A stretch of DNA of 64,000 nucleotides from a bacterium (lineage in GTDB: Bacteria; Bacillota; Clostridia; Christensenellales; CAG-138): assembly GCA_022778545.1 (NCBI GenBank), contig JALFDW010000025.1, positions 62,001 to 126,000 on the forward strand, written 5' to 3'. Made by a program: the position numbers and the translations under genes. Below the pieces are notes generated by a model. That model saw nothing but the letters and a program-made list of their open reading frames with translations, did not search any database and was not told the DNA's origin. This document shows positions 1 through 7,114 of this stretch, piece by piece. How positions within the stretch are numbered: position 1 is the first letter of the stretch; each line of letters starts with the position of its first letter.

Positions 1-47
1 CAACAATCCTTTCGCCGCCAGCAAATTAGAACATTCGGCATAAGAAG

Positions 48-79
48 ATCCTCCGTATGATCTGAACCATACGGAGGAT
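48..79 (-). terminator. Hairpin terminator after the zinc-ribbon membrane protein gene
   Basis: A perfect 12-bp inverted repeat (48-59 with 68-79) with an 8-nt loop lies 65 bases past the stop of the gene ending at 145. Read on the minus strand it is followed by a moderately T-rich stretch (TCTTCTTA). It is a plausible rho-independent terminator with a weak U tract. Confidence 0.55.
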
Positions 80-144
80 TCGCTGTTTTACGGATACCGC
101 CCCGTGAGCCGGAGCTTTTCGGAATCGTTCGTTTGCCGGATGCG

Positions 145-600
145 TTACACTTCCGGGATGATGCGGATCTTGCCGAGGAACGGGATCTCGTAATATTCGC
201 GCTTGAGCGCCTTCACGATGCAGATGATCGTGATGACGAAACCTGCGATCGTGCCGATGCCGCCGACGATCCAGCCAAGGATCGGAATGATGCAGACAAG
301 CGCGCAGCAGATGTTCCAGACGACCAGGCACGCGCACTGGTTTGCATGGTGGCGGAGATAGTTGGAGTTGTTGCCCACGAGAAGGCCAAGCAGCATGAAC
401 AGGATGTTCAGGTAAGAAAGCGCCGCAAGATAGCGGTACTTCTCTTCGTCCGTACGCGGGCCGGGCTGAACCGGCTGAACGGGTGCGGTGTACTGCTGCT
501 GTTGCTGCTGTGCGCCGGGAGCAGCCTGTACTGTGCCGCAAACGGGGCAGAACTTTGCGCCGTCGTTGATCTCAGCGCCGCAATTTCCACAAAATGCCAT
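145..600 (-). CDS. Zinc-ribbon membrane protein (DUF4870-like)
   Basis: The 151-residue protein begins with a zinc ribbon (MAFCGNCGAEI...FCPVCG, residues 1-22: two CxxC pairs), followed by a Gln/Pro-rich linker with a run of six Gln, and then about three hydrophobic helices with the look of the DUF4870/TMEM-like small membrane domain. An upstream in-frame ATG at 723 was rejected because the ATG at 600 has a strong AGGAGGT site and is where the zinc ribbon starts. Function is unknown. Such proteins are usually treated as envelope proteins of uncertain role, and the cytoplasmic ribbon may bind a partner. It appears monocistronic. Confidence 0.85.
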   Translation of the reverse strand: MAFCGNCGAEINDGAKFCPVCGTVQAAPGAQQQQQQYTAPVQPVQPGPRTDEEKYRYLAALSYLNILFMLLGLLVGNNSNYLRHHANQCACLVVWNICCALVCIIPILGWIVGGIGTIAGFVITIICIVKALKREYYEIPFLGKIRIIPEV

Positions 601-673
601 GGTTGATTTACCTCCTGAATCTGACCTATTGAACACCTTCCTGCAAGAAGGATGTTTTCGTTTTCTGTGCGCG

Positions 674-1324
674 TTACAGCCCGCGGATGCGGACTTCCAC
701 CACGCGCCCCACGACTTCCGCAAGCTCGCCCGGCACGATCATCGGCTCGTATTTGGTGTTGGCAGGAATGAGCATCAGTGCGGAATTCATGTATTTCACC
801 TTGCGCAGGAGCACTTCGTCCTCCACACGCACCACGGCGATCTGCCCGTTTTCCACCCGCGGCTGAAGGCGCACGAGAACAAGCGCGCCCTCCGGGATGA
901 ATTCGCCGACCATGCAGTCGCCTTCCACTTCCATATAGAAATATTCGCCGGCAACCACGTCGTTTGCGGGTACGCCGATATATTCCGTGATGTTTTCATC
1001 CGCAAGGATGGGGAGCCCCGCGTGCACGCGCCCGACGAGCGGAACGCCCACGGTCTCGCAGATGGGGAGAAACGCGGGAGACGCGGCGGCGCGCTGTTTG
1101 AACAGCGGCGTGACCTGCGCGGGCGCTTCTTCCGGCCCGTCAATGCCGAGAAGATAATCCGCCGTTACATGGAAGTGATCGCACAGCTTCACGATCGCCT
1201 CATGGGGCAGGGGAACGCGGCCCGTTTCATATTTGCACACGGCGGCTTTCTGTACGCCCAGAATCTCGCCCAGTTCATCCTGCGTGATCCCATGGCTTTT
1301 GCGCAATTGCTTCAATCTGCTCAT
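674..1324 (-). CDS. LexA/CI-like transcriptional regulator (XRE helix-turn-helix + S24 peptidase domain), Cys in place of catalytic Ser
   Basis: This 216-residue repressor has an N-terminal XRE helix-turn-helix (about 4-60) and a C-terminal S24 self-cleavage domain (about 93-210). The Ala-Gly scissile bond is visible at 102-103 in VGRVHAG. The family's GDSM nucleophile motif reads GDCM here (C137, codon TGC), and K175 (or the neighbouring R174/K177) would be the base. Proteins of this design repress until RecA-stimulated or stress-induced self-cleavage. The start at 1324 (MSRLKQL) is preferred over the ATG at 1342 because GGAGGG precedes it. It is divergent from a small membrane protein gene whose promoter contains a 19-bp dyad, its likely operator. 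Whether the Cys form cleaves is unknown. Confidence 0.88.
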   Translation of the reverse strand: MSRLKQLRKSHGITQDELGEILGVQKAAVCKYETGRVPLPHEAIVKLCDHFHVTADYLLGIDGPEEAPAQVTPLFKQRAAASPAFLPICETVGVPLVGRVHAGLPILADENITEYIGVPANDVVAGEYFYMEVEGDCMVGEFIPEGALVLVRLQPRVENGQIAVVRVEDEVLLRKVKYMNSALMLIPANTKYEPMIVPGELAEVVGRVVEVRIRGL

Positions 1325-1374
1325 AAGCCCTCCGGCAAGCAAGTTATTACAGGGAAAACTTCTTTGCTCAATAT

Positions 1375-1403
1375 ATTGTATATCCTTGCGAAATGAAAGG
1401 CAA
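1375..1403 (-). promoter_or_regulatory. Promoter candidate for the XRE-S24 regulator
   Basis: On the minus strand, TTGCCT (complement of 1398-1403) and TACAAT (complement of 1375-1380) are separated by 17 nt, 51 bases upstream of the regulator's start. It lies back-to-back with the plus-strand promoter at 1436-1464. Confidence 0.5.
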
Positions 1404-1435
1404 GCAAAATTTCTTAAAAAACGGGAAGAAACGCC

Positions 1436-1464
1436 TTGACAGTATCCTAATAAGATACTATAAT
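1436..1464 (+). promoter_or_regulatory. Consensus sigma-A promoter for the small membrane protein gene
   Basis: A perfect TTGACA (1436-1441) and a perfect TATAAT (1459-1464) are spaced by 17 nt. Such an ideal promoter normally needs tight repression, which fits the dyad embedded in its spacer. Confidence 0.85.
1441..1459. promoter_or_regulatory. 19-bp operator-like dyad inside the promoter
   Basis: AGTATCCTAATAAGATACT is an inverted repeat (AGTATC/GATACT plus inner TA/TA pairs around the centre at 1450). It fills the spacer and touches both the -35 and -10 boxes. It is a natural binding site for the divergent XRE-S24 regulator. The assignment is by position and symmetry only. Confidence 0.65.
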
Positions 1465-1477
1465 GGCATTACAGGAA

Positions 1478-1560
1478 ATCGAAAGGCAATAATATTTCCT
1501 GAACGGCAATAAAACATTCCTGAAAAGAAACTTTCGAAAGAAACTTTTAAGGGAAACTTT
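1478..1560 (+). repeat. Iterated direct repeats in the 5' leader
   Basis: The leader between the promoter and the start at 1587 has two copies of a GGCAATAA...TTCCTGAA unit about 19 nt apart (from about 1485), then three GAAACTTT units (about 1525-1562), one within the palindrome CTTTCGAAAG. The leader is about 115 nt long. These could be protein-binding or RNA-structure elements. No known class was recognised. Confidence 0.4.
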
Positions 1561-1586
1561 GAAACGCGGTGCGCGGGAGGTTGCAT

Positions 1587-1787
1587 ATGAATTACTTTGG
1601 CTTATTCTTTTCCTTTATGCTTCCGGGGATCATCCTCGGTGGGATGGGCGCAGTCGCCGTGCATCAGGAACTTCAGCGCCGCAAGCGGCACAAGGCGCAG
1701 CGGGCGCATCGGAAGCCCCAGCCGGAGCTTAAGCGGGTTGCGGATAAAAACCGGCTCTATGTTTACGACATGAACGCAGCGGCGTGA
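1587..1787 (+). CDS. Small single-pass membrane protein, candidate target of the XRE-S24 repressor
   Basis: The 66-residue protein has an N-terminal hydrophobic helix (MNYFGLFFSFMLPGIILGG, residues 1-19) followed by a strongly basic tail (QRRKRHKAQRAHRK) and a short C-terminal segment. The ATG at 1587 follows GGGAGG with good spacing; the GTG at 1569 does not. A consensus promoter with an operator-like dyad drives it, divergent from a LexA-type regulator. Short single-pass membrane proteins next to LexA-type repressors are sometimes SOS cell-division inhibitors (YneA- or SidA-like), but there is no LysM domain or recognisable homology here, so that role is only a guess from context. Confidence 0.75.
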   Translation: MNYFGLFFSFMLPGIILGGMGAVAVHQELQRRKRHKAQRAHRKPQPELKRVADKNRLYVYDMNAAA

Positions 1788-1860
1788 TGCCGCGCGAACT
1801 TCCCTGTTTATCATGCCGCCTTTGCGGTGGGTAAAAATAAAAAATCTATATGCGCCGAGG

Positions 1861-1888
1861 AAAGGCCGCCGGAATTCCGGCGGCCTTT
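1861..1888. terminator. Bidirectional terminator between convergent genes
   Basis: A perfect 28-bp palindrome (AAAGGCCGCCGG, AATT centre, CCGGCGGCCTTT) sits between the convergent genes ending at 1787 and 1894, with A/T at both ends, so it can terminate transcription from both sides. Confidence 0.85.
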
Positions 1889-1893
1889 CCGTA

Positions 1894-3255
1894 TCAATTT
1901 TCGGTCAGCTCTGCGTAGATCGCCCGCGCTTCCGCTTCGCTTTCCGTGCCGAGCAGCCAGGTTTTTTCCGCAGTTTCAAGCAGAAGGAAGGGTGGTGCTT
2001 CCGGGTTCAGGCAAAGCTCGCATACGCCATATCCCTCCAGGCGGAACTTGCCCTGAAGGAAGGTATCGATTCCGGTGCCGGAAAGCTTCACTACGTCAGG
2101 CAGCGCCTCGAGCAGCGCTGCGGAGCGGATCTCCGCCCGCTCCAGGCGGCAGAGCTCCTTTGTGTGCGTTGCAACAAGCTCATTTTCGTTCAGCGTGAGC
2201 GTAATGGGCGTAGTCTCAAGCCGGATCATCCACACGCCAAAGAACGGCATGGCGAGCAGCAGCAGAACGGAAATGCCGAGGATGAGCTTTCCCGCCCAGT
2301 GTGCGAAGTTGAATGTCATCCCCATGCCGACACGGTTGTTCACGCTCAGGTGCTTGTCGTTCGGGTTGTAATAGATCAGCCCATAGATCCAGTAGCAGTC
2401 ATCATCTGCAAAGAAGCCCTGCCCGCTTTCTGCGGTGAGCGATTCCTGTGCGCGGCGGGCGGCAAACTCCGTGCGGATGCAGACGATCACAAGGATGCCA
2501 ACATAGCCCAGCGAAAGCAGGAGGATGCCGATGGAGGAATCGAGCAGGAGCCAGAAGCCGAGGCTGAACAGCCCTGTGAGCCAGGTGAAAGCGATCCAGG
2601 CGCGCCCCCATTGGTACCGCCGCACATGGGTCAGGGCGGCGGTCAGGGCAGTGTTTTCATCCACGACCTCCGCGCGCTGGCGGTTGATGAGCCGGTAAAG
2701 GCCGGTAAAGAGCAGCACCATGAGAAAGTTTATGCCGTAACCAAAGAGCATCCACGGGAAGGATGCGTCCCTTTGCGCTGTGGCCAGCGTGTGGAGGATG
2801 GGCACAAGCGCCATCACAAGCGGGGGCAGGAACCACAAGGGGCTTACCACTTTTTTCGGGAGTGCCGCAAGGCGGAGATCCACAAGCGTTTCACCTTTGC
2901 GTTCCGCAGGGGCGCAGGCCTGCTGCTTATAGGCACGGAGGCGTTTGTGGCACTGCACATAGGGAATATAGGGCACGATCACCGCGGCGATGATCCAGAC
3001 CAAACAGACCGTAAGGAAAACGGAGGTGCGCTTGATCGGGAGTAGCGCGAGCGGCAGCAGGGCAAGGATGAGCACAACAAGGTTCAGCTGCCGCAGAAAC
3101 TGATCGCAGATGGCCTGCACGGCCGCATCCTGCCGCGCTTCAAAGGGGAGCGTTACGCCGAGGATGATGTTCTTCTTGGGCTTCGTTTCATTGCGCAGCA
3201 TGAAATAAACGGGAATAAGGCAGAGATACAGGACGGCAAGCAGGAAATATTTCAT
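1894..3255 (-). CDS. Polytopic membrane protein with DUF5808-type and C-terminal PH-like region
   Basis: The 453-residue protein carries about eight to nine hydrophobic helices. A segment near residue 300 (YWIYGLIYYNPNDKHLSVNNR, then GMGMTFNFAHWAG) matches the DUF5808 pattern. The last 100 residues form a soluble domain resembling the bacterial PH domain at the end of such proteins. The start at 3255 follows GGAGG and lies 4 bases after the stop of the GntR/YtrA regulator gene, so the two are translationally close and one transcript. Regulator-membrane protein pairs of this type are often tied to envelope stress or bacteriocin resistance. No substrate can be assigned. Confidence 0.8.
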   Translation of the reverse strand: MKYFLLAVLYLCLIPVYFMLRNETKPKKNIILGVTLPFEARQDAAVQAICDQFLRQLNLVVLILALLPLALLPIKRTSVFLTVCLVWIIAAVIVPYIPYVQCHKRLRAYKQQACAPAERKGETLVDLRLAALPKKVVSPLWFLPPLVMALVPILHTLATAQRDASFPWMLFGYGINFLMVLLFTGLYRLINRQRAEVVDENTALTAALTHVRRYQWGRAWIAFTWLTGLFSLGFWLLLDSSIGILLLSLGYVGILVIVCIRTEFAARRAQESLTAESGQGFFADDDCYWIYGLIYYNPNDKHLSVNNRVGMGMTFNFAHWAGKLILGISVLLLLAMPFFGVWMIRLETTPITLTLNENELVATHTKELCRLERAEIRSAALLEALPDVVKLSGTGIDTFLQGKFRLEGYGVCELCLNPEAPPFLLLETAEKTWLLGTESEAEARAIYAELTEN

Positions 3256-3259
3256 GGTG

Positions 3260-3634
3260 TTATTCCTCCGTTTCGCTGTAAAGTGTGCGGCAGAGCGCGG
3301 CGAACTCTTCATAGGAAACGCCGCGCAGCTTCGCTTCGGAAACGATCAGCCGGAGAGAGTCCCGCATTGCGGAGGGGATGCCCTGCTTTGCGCCGGCCGT
3401 TTCGCTGACCACCGCGCCGCTGCGCCGGTCGGTGGAAATGTAGCCCTCCTGCTTCAAAAGCTGGTAGGCCTTACTCACTGTCATCATGTTCACGCCCGCT
3501 TCGTCCGCAAGGGTGCGGATGGTGGGCAGCCGCTCGCCGGGTGCGAGCTTCCCGTTGGCGATGCCGAGGACGATCTGATTGCGGATCTGCAGGTAAATCG
3601 GCACATCGCTTGAAAAATCCAGTTGCAGCAGCAT
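3260..3634 (-). CDS. GntR-family transcriptional regulator, YtrA subfamily
   Basis: The 124-residue protein has the GntR winged helix at 10-75 (PIYLQIRNQI, then LPTIRTLADEAGVNMMTVSKAYQLLKQEG) and only a short C-terminal helical tail, the YtrA architecture. It is the first gene of a two-gene operon with the downstream membrane protein. The promoter region contains repeated TTTGCAT/ATGCAA half-sites over the -10 and spacer, so it is likely autorepressed. YtrA regulators usually control ABC exporters or membrane proteins in the same operon. Confidence 0.93.
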   Translation of the reverse strand: MLLQLDFSSDVPIYLQIRNQIVLGIANGKLAPGERLPTIRTLADEAGVNMMTVSKAYQLLKQEGYISTDRRSGAVVSETAGAKQGIPSAMRDSLRLIVSEAKLRGVSYEEFAALCRTLYSETEE

Positions 3635-3652
3635 AAAAACGCCTCCCGAAAG

Positions 3653-3685
3653 TTTGCATTATTTATTATGATGCAAAAGATGCAA
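3653..3685 (-). promoter_or_regulatory. Operator-like repeats of the GntR/YtrA regulator
   Basis: TTTGCAT (3653-3659) and ATGCAAA (3671-3677) form an inverted repeat with an 11-nt spacer, and a third half-site ATGCAA lies at 3680-3685. They overlap the minus-strand promoter just upstream of the regulator. Confidence 0.65.
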
Positions 3686-3693
3686 TACGTCAA
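3665..3693 (-). promoter_or_regulatory. Promoter of the GntR-membrane protein operon
   Basis: On the minus strand, TTGACG (complement of 3688-3693), a 17-nt spacer and CATAAT (complement of 3665-3670). The half-sites of the operator overlie it. Confidence 0.7.
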
Positions 3694-3742
3694 GCACATG
3701 CGAAAGTTAACAGTCCATTCATATCCTGCGTTGGGCAGCCGG

Positions 3743-3771
3743 TTGTTCCAAAACGTAAAAAAGGGTATAAT
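3743..3771 (+). promoter_or_regulatory. Promoter of the beta-propeller protein gene
   Basis: A perfect TATAAT (3766-3771) with a weak TTGTTC (3743-3748) 17 nt upstream precedes the start at 3806 by 35 bases. Confidence 0.6.
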
Positions 3772-3805
3772 AAAGAAATTCTGGTAACTAAGGAGAACAT
3801 GCCTT

Positions 3806-5620
3806 ATGGGAAAACGGCGCCGCCGCAGAAGGCGCAGAAGGATCACGCCGAAGTTTCTGATCATCCTGATTCTGTTCATCGCAGCCCTGCTGATGGGTAT
3901 TTTGGCGATTTCCTCCCTGGGCGGGAACAAAGAGCCCGACGGGGATGCGCCTGCGGATACGGACAAGCCCGGTTTGTTTGACAATCTCTTTGGCGGCAGC
4001 ACGCCGGAACCAACGCCAACGCCTACACCGGAGCCAACGCCGGAACCCACGCCCACGCCTGTTCCCGTGCCGAGTCCGTCCGCCGTGGCCGGCACGCGCG
4101 CATCGGACTTTGGGCTTGAAAGTGAGATGCAGCTCAACGGCAGTGCTGTGAGCAGCTACCGCGCGCCGCAGGATCTGACCTATCCGGACGCGGAGGATTA
4201 CACGGAGCTCGAAGGCGTCATCACGTTCCGCGGCAACAATTACCGGGACGACCCCACCTATGGCACGGCGGGCACGGTAAACGAGAAAAAGCTGGAGCTT
4301 GTCTGGACGAAGGAGATCCCCGGCTCGATCGCCAAGGGCAACCCTTCCGACGGCACATGGTTCGGCGTGGGTTGGACGGGGCAGCCGCTCATCGTGCGCT
4401 GGCCGGAATCGACCCGCCGCATCATGAACCTCTATGATGAGAAAAAGAACAAGGATGGCCTTGTCGAGATCATCTACGCTACGGAAAACAGCTACATCTA
4501 CTTCCTCGACCTTGCGGACGGCAGCGCAACGCGCGACCGCATCAACGGCAAGTGGACGTACAAGGGCTCCGGTTCGCTTGACCCGCGCGGCTATCCGCTG
4601 CTTTATGTCGGCGCAGGGGATGAAGGCCCGAACGGCCCGGCGGAAAACCAGATCATCAGCCTCATCGATGGGCGGAAGCTATACAGCTACGGCGCAAAGG
4701 ATGAATTCTCCGTTCGCAGCTTCTTCGCGTTCGATCCGGCAACGATCGTCCATGCTGCGACGGACACGGTGACGTATGCTTCTGAAACGGGCATTGTGTA
4801 TCAGTTCAAGCTGAACACGGTTTATGACGAGGCTGCGGGTACGATTTCGATCGACCCGGGCGATGTGCTCAAATGGCGCTATACCACAAAGCGCAGCCGG
4901 GATGGAAAGGCGAACAACACCTATTGGCTCGGCTTTGAATCGAGCCCCATCTTCTGGAAGAACTATATGTATGTGACGGACAACTGCGGCGACCTGTTCT
5001 GTTTTGACGTGAACACGATGGAGGTCGTCTGGATGCAGGATGTGCTGGACGACACGAACTGTACGCCGGTTTTTGAGCTGAACGAAGAAACGGGCGAGGC
5101 TTCCATCTACGTCGGCACTTCGCTGCACTGGACGGTGGAGAGCAACAACACGGGCGTGATCCCGTTCTGGCGCATCAACGCGCTCACGGGCGAGGTGGTC
5201 TGGAAAGCACCGGGCTACCGCTGCACGCGCTCCAATGTCTCCGGCGGCATTCAGGACACGGCCGCGCTCGGCAAAAACAAGCTGTCCGACCTTGTATACG
5301 TTTCCTATGCCATGACCACCGAAACGGAGACGCGCGGCCTGCTCGTTGCCTATAACAAGGCGGATGGCACGGAGGTCTGGAAGAAGCACCTCGGCGCATA
5401 CGCCTGGTCCTCTCCGCTGATCCTTTATGATGATGACGGAAACGGCTATGTGGTGCAGTGCGATTCCGCAGGGCACATGTACCTGTTCGATGGCAGGACC
5501 GGCGAAACGCTGGACAGACTCGATCTGGAGGGCAACTTTGAAGCATCGCCCGCCGCATTTGACAACATGATCATCATTGGCACGCGCGCCTCGAAGATTT
5601 ATGGTGTGAAGTTAAAATAG
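3806..5620 (+). CDS. Membrane-anchored PQQ-like beta-propeller protein
   Basis: The 604-residue protein starts with a striking run of nine Arg, then one transmembrane helix (about 17-39), and a Pro/Thr/Glu-rich stalk (about 70-92, repeated TPEPTPTP) of the kind that spans a Gram-positive wall. The rest is a propeller of PQQ/BamB-like repeats with recurrent G-x-V-x-W strands (LTGEVVWKAPG, ADGTEVWKKHLG, FDGRTGETLDRLDL). It is probably extracellular. Propellers of this type bind ligands or scaffold other proteins, and no active site was identified. AGGAGA lies 9 bases before the ATG. It is monocistronic, with a terminator directly downstream. Confidence 0.88.
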   Translation: MGKRRRRRRRRRITPKFLIILILFIAALLMGILAISSLGGNKEPDGDAPADTDKPGLFDNLFGGSTPEPTPTPTPEPTPEPTPTPVPVPSPSAVAGTRASDFGLESEMQLNGSAVSSYRAPQDLTYPDAEDYTELEGVITFRGNNYRDDPTYGTAGTVNEKKLELVWTKEIPGSIAKGNPSDGTWFGVGWTGQPLIVRWPESTRRIMNLYDEKKNKDGLVEIIYATENSYIYFLDLADGSATRDRINGKWTYKGSGSLDPRGYPLLYVGAGDEGPNGPAENQIISLIDGRKLYSYGAKDEFSVRSFFAFDPATIVHAATDTVTYASETGIVYQFKLNTVYDEAAGTISIDPGDVLKWRYTTKRSRDGKANNTYWLGFESSPIFWKNYMYVTDNCGDLFCFDVNTMEVVWMQDVLDDTNCTPVFELNEETGEASIYVGTSLHWTVESNNTGVIPFWRINALTGEVVWKAPGYRCTRSNVSGGIQDTAALGKNKLSDLVYVSYAMTTETETRGLLVAYNKADGTEVWKKHLGAYAWSSPLILYDDDGNGYVVQCDSAGHMYLFDGRTGETLDRLDLEGNFEASPAAFDNMIIIGTRASKIYGVKLK

Positions 5621-5639
5621 AAGGGATTTCGAAATAATA

Positions 5640-5672
5640 AGCAGGAGCTGACACATTCGGTCAGCTCCTGCT
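5640..5672. terminator. Bidirectional terminator
   Basis: A perfect 13-bp stem (AGCAGGAGCTGAC, 7-nt loop, GTCAGCTCCTGCT), followed by CTATTTT on the plus strand, lies between two convergent genes ending at 5620 and 5702. Confidence 0.88.
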
Positions 5673-5701
5673 CTATTTTGACTTTGTTTCAGAGACGCGG
5701 C

Positions 5702-6580
5702 TTATGCTGCCGGCTGAATGTACGTCATCACCCACAGATCGTCTTCAAAGAGGTATTTGCAGGGAAAGATATTCATCACAAAGCCGGATTCCGGTGCGCG
5801 GACTTCCGTTTCATTCACCGTGCCGATCACCTGGCCGCGCTCCACCTGCATGCCTTTCTGCACAGCGGGGCGCCACAGGCCTGCCTGCGGGGCGGACGCG
5901 TCCAGCAGTTTGCCGTAGAATTTCGGCGCGGAACCTTTTACGCTGCCTGCGACTACGCCCTCCGTACGGAGGAGATCCAGCAGCGCTTCATAGCATTGTT
6001 CCGCAACGGGGAGGTTGACGGTGCCGCTGCCTGCGCCGGACGGCAGCTCAATGATGCAGGCCGCCTGCGCACGTTTCCGGCAGGATTCCGTGAAGAGCTG
6101 CCCGGCCGTTCCTTCCGACTGCACGGCGATGGGCATCGTGATGCGCTCCACAAGCTTGCGTGCCTTTTCCGATTCGGGATAGATGGAGAGAATGTAGGGC
6201 AGACCGTGCTGGCCGCAGCAATGCAGGTCAACGAGCGTTTCCGCATCCGCCGTTTCTGCGTAAACAGAGGCCGCAAGGCGGTGGGACAGGCTGCCTTCCG
6301 CATTGCCGGGGAAAATCCGGTTCAGGTCCTCGCTGTCAAACGGGCTTCTCCTTTGCATGCAGCGCATGGCCGTTGCGTTCACCACAGGGATGATCTTCAC
6401 CGTTCCGCGCAGCGGAGGGTTCTTTTCAAAGAACGCGATCAGCTGTTGGGCAACATAAATGCCGCTGACCTCGTTGCCATGTACGCCGGCCGTAAAGGTG
6501 ATGTGCGGCGCGCCTGTGCCGAAGGTATGGACTTCATAAACTGCGCTGACGCCGGATTCGGAAACCGTGACTGTTCTCAT
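5702..6580 (-). CDS. Succinylglutamate desuccinylase/aspartoacylase family hydrolase
   Basis: This 292-residue zinc carboxypeptidase-like enzyme (M14-related AstE/AspA family) shows the metal ligands in GVHGNE (His and Glu, near residue 36) and in LVDLHCCG (His, near 113). The C-terminal part (about 215-290) forms the beta domain typical of this family. Members remove acyl groups from acyl-amino acids or carboxyl-linked amides. The substrate cannot be read from sequence. The start at 6580 follows AGGAGGT; an upstream in-frame ATG at 6679 lacks a site. It may feed the amino-acid and peptide scavenging functions encoded downstream, but it is a separate transcript. Confidence 0.88.
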   Translation of the reverse strand: MRTVTVSESGVSAVYEVHTFGTGAPHITFTAGVHGNEVSGIYVAQQLIAFFEKNPPLRGTVKIIPVVNATAMRCMQRRSPFDSEDLNRIFPGNAEGSLSHRLAASVYAETADAETLVDLHCCGQHGLPYILSIYPESEKARKLVERITMPIAVQSEGTAGQLFTESCRKRAQAACIIELPSGAGSGTVNLPVAEQCYEALLDLLRTEGVVAGSVKGSAPKFYGKLLDASAPQAGLWRPAVQKGMQVERGQVIGTVNETEVRAPESGFVMNIFPCKYLFEDDLWVMTYIQPAA

Positions 6581-6643
6581 AAATTGACCTCCTGCAAGTG
6601 GTATGATACAATTTTCTTGATTCCTGGTTAAGTGGGGTTTTAC

Positions 6644-7060
6644 ATGGTTCGTTTTACATTGAAAAAACTGCTGTTTCACCTGAGCATCTGCCTGTTGGGC
6701 TATTTCCTGATCCTGCAGTTTTCGCGTTTGGGCAAAGTATATGCCGGCTGGTTTTCAGGCTTCCTCGCCGCATGCTACCTTCTGGCGAGCTGGCTTGCAT
6801 ACCTCAAAAGCAAGGGGACTGACCTTGGCAAGCTGATCCGGCGCAAACGCCCGCCGGAGGTGCCGTATTATCTCCGCAATGTGCAGAAGGAGCGCAAGCC
6901 GCGGCAGGGCCTCAATGGCGCCCGCCACACGTTTGATGATGACCTTGAGGAAACTGCCGAAGAGCAGCTCCCGTCAGTTGCGCCGGACGTGCACCAGCGG
7001 GCGCGTGCCGTTGCCTTTGCAGCAAACGGCGTTTTGATGTTTCTGCTTTCCGCACTGTAA
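6644..7060 (+). CDS. Small membrane protein of unknown function
   Basis: The 138-residue protein has two N-terminal hydrophobic helices (about 10-28 and 38-56), a basic and acidic cytoplasmic segment, and a C-terminal hydrophobic helix (about 120-138). The start at 6644 is chosen over an in-frame GTG at 6632; the ribosome site is weak (GTGGGG). It is divergent from the aspartoacylase-family gene and ends at a shared terminator. No family was recognised. Confidence 0.65.
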   Translation: MVRFTLKKLLFHLSICLLGYFLILQFSRLGKVYAGWFSGFLAACYLLASWLAYLKSKGTDLGKLIRRKRPPEVPYYLRNVQKERKPRQGLNGARHTFDDDLEETAEEQLPSVAPDVHQRARAVAFAANGVLMFLLSAL

Positions 7061-7069
7061 CGGAAAACG

Positions 7070-7111
7070 AAAAAGCCGCCGCAAGCACATGGAAATGCGC
7101 TTGCGGCTTTT
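7070..7111. terminator. Bidirectional terminator for the small membrane protein and opp-cyanophycinase transcripts
   Basis: AAAAGCCGC...GCAAGC pairs with GCTTGCGGCTTTT, with a 3-nt bulge in the left arm, between convergent genes. A and T tracts flank both sides. Confidence 0.8.
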
Positions 7112-7114
7112 GTT

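Noticed and set aside
1813-3045. 410-codon plus-strand frame over the DUF5808-type gene
   Set aside because: Compositional shadow; the opposite frame has membrane helices, a ribosome site and an operon partner.
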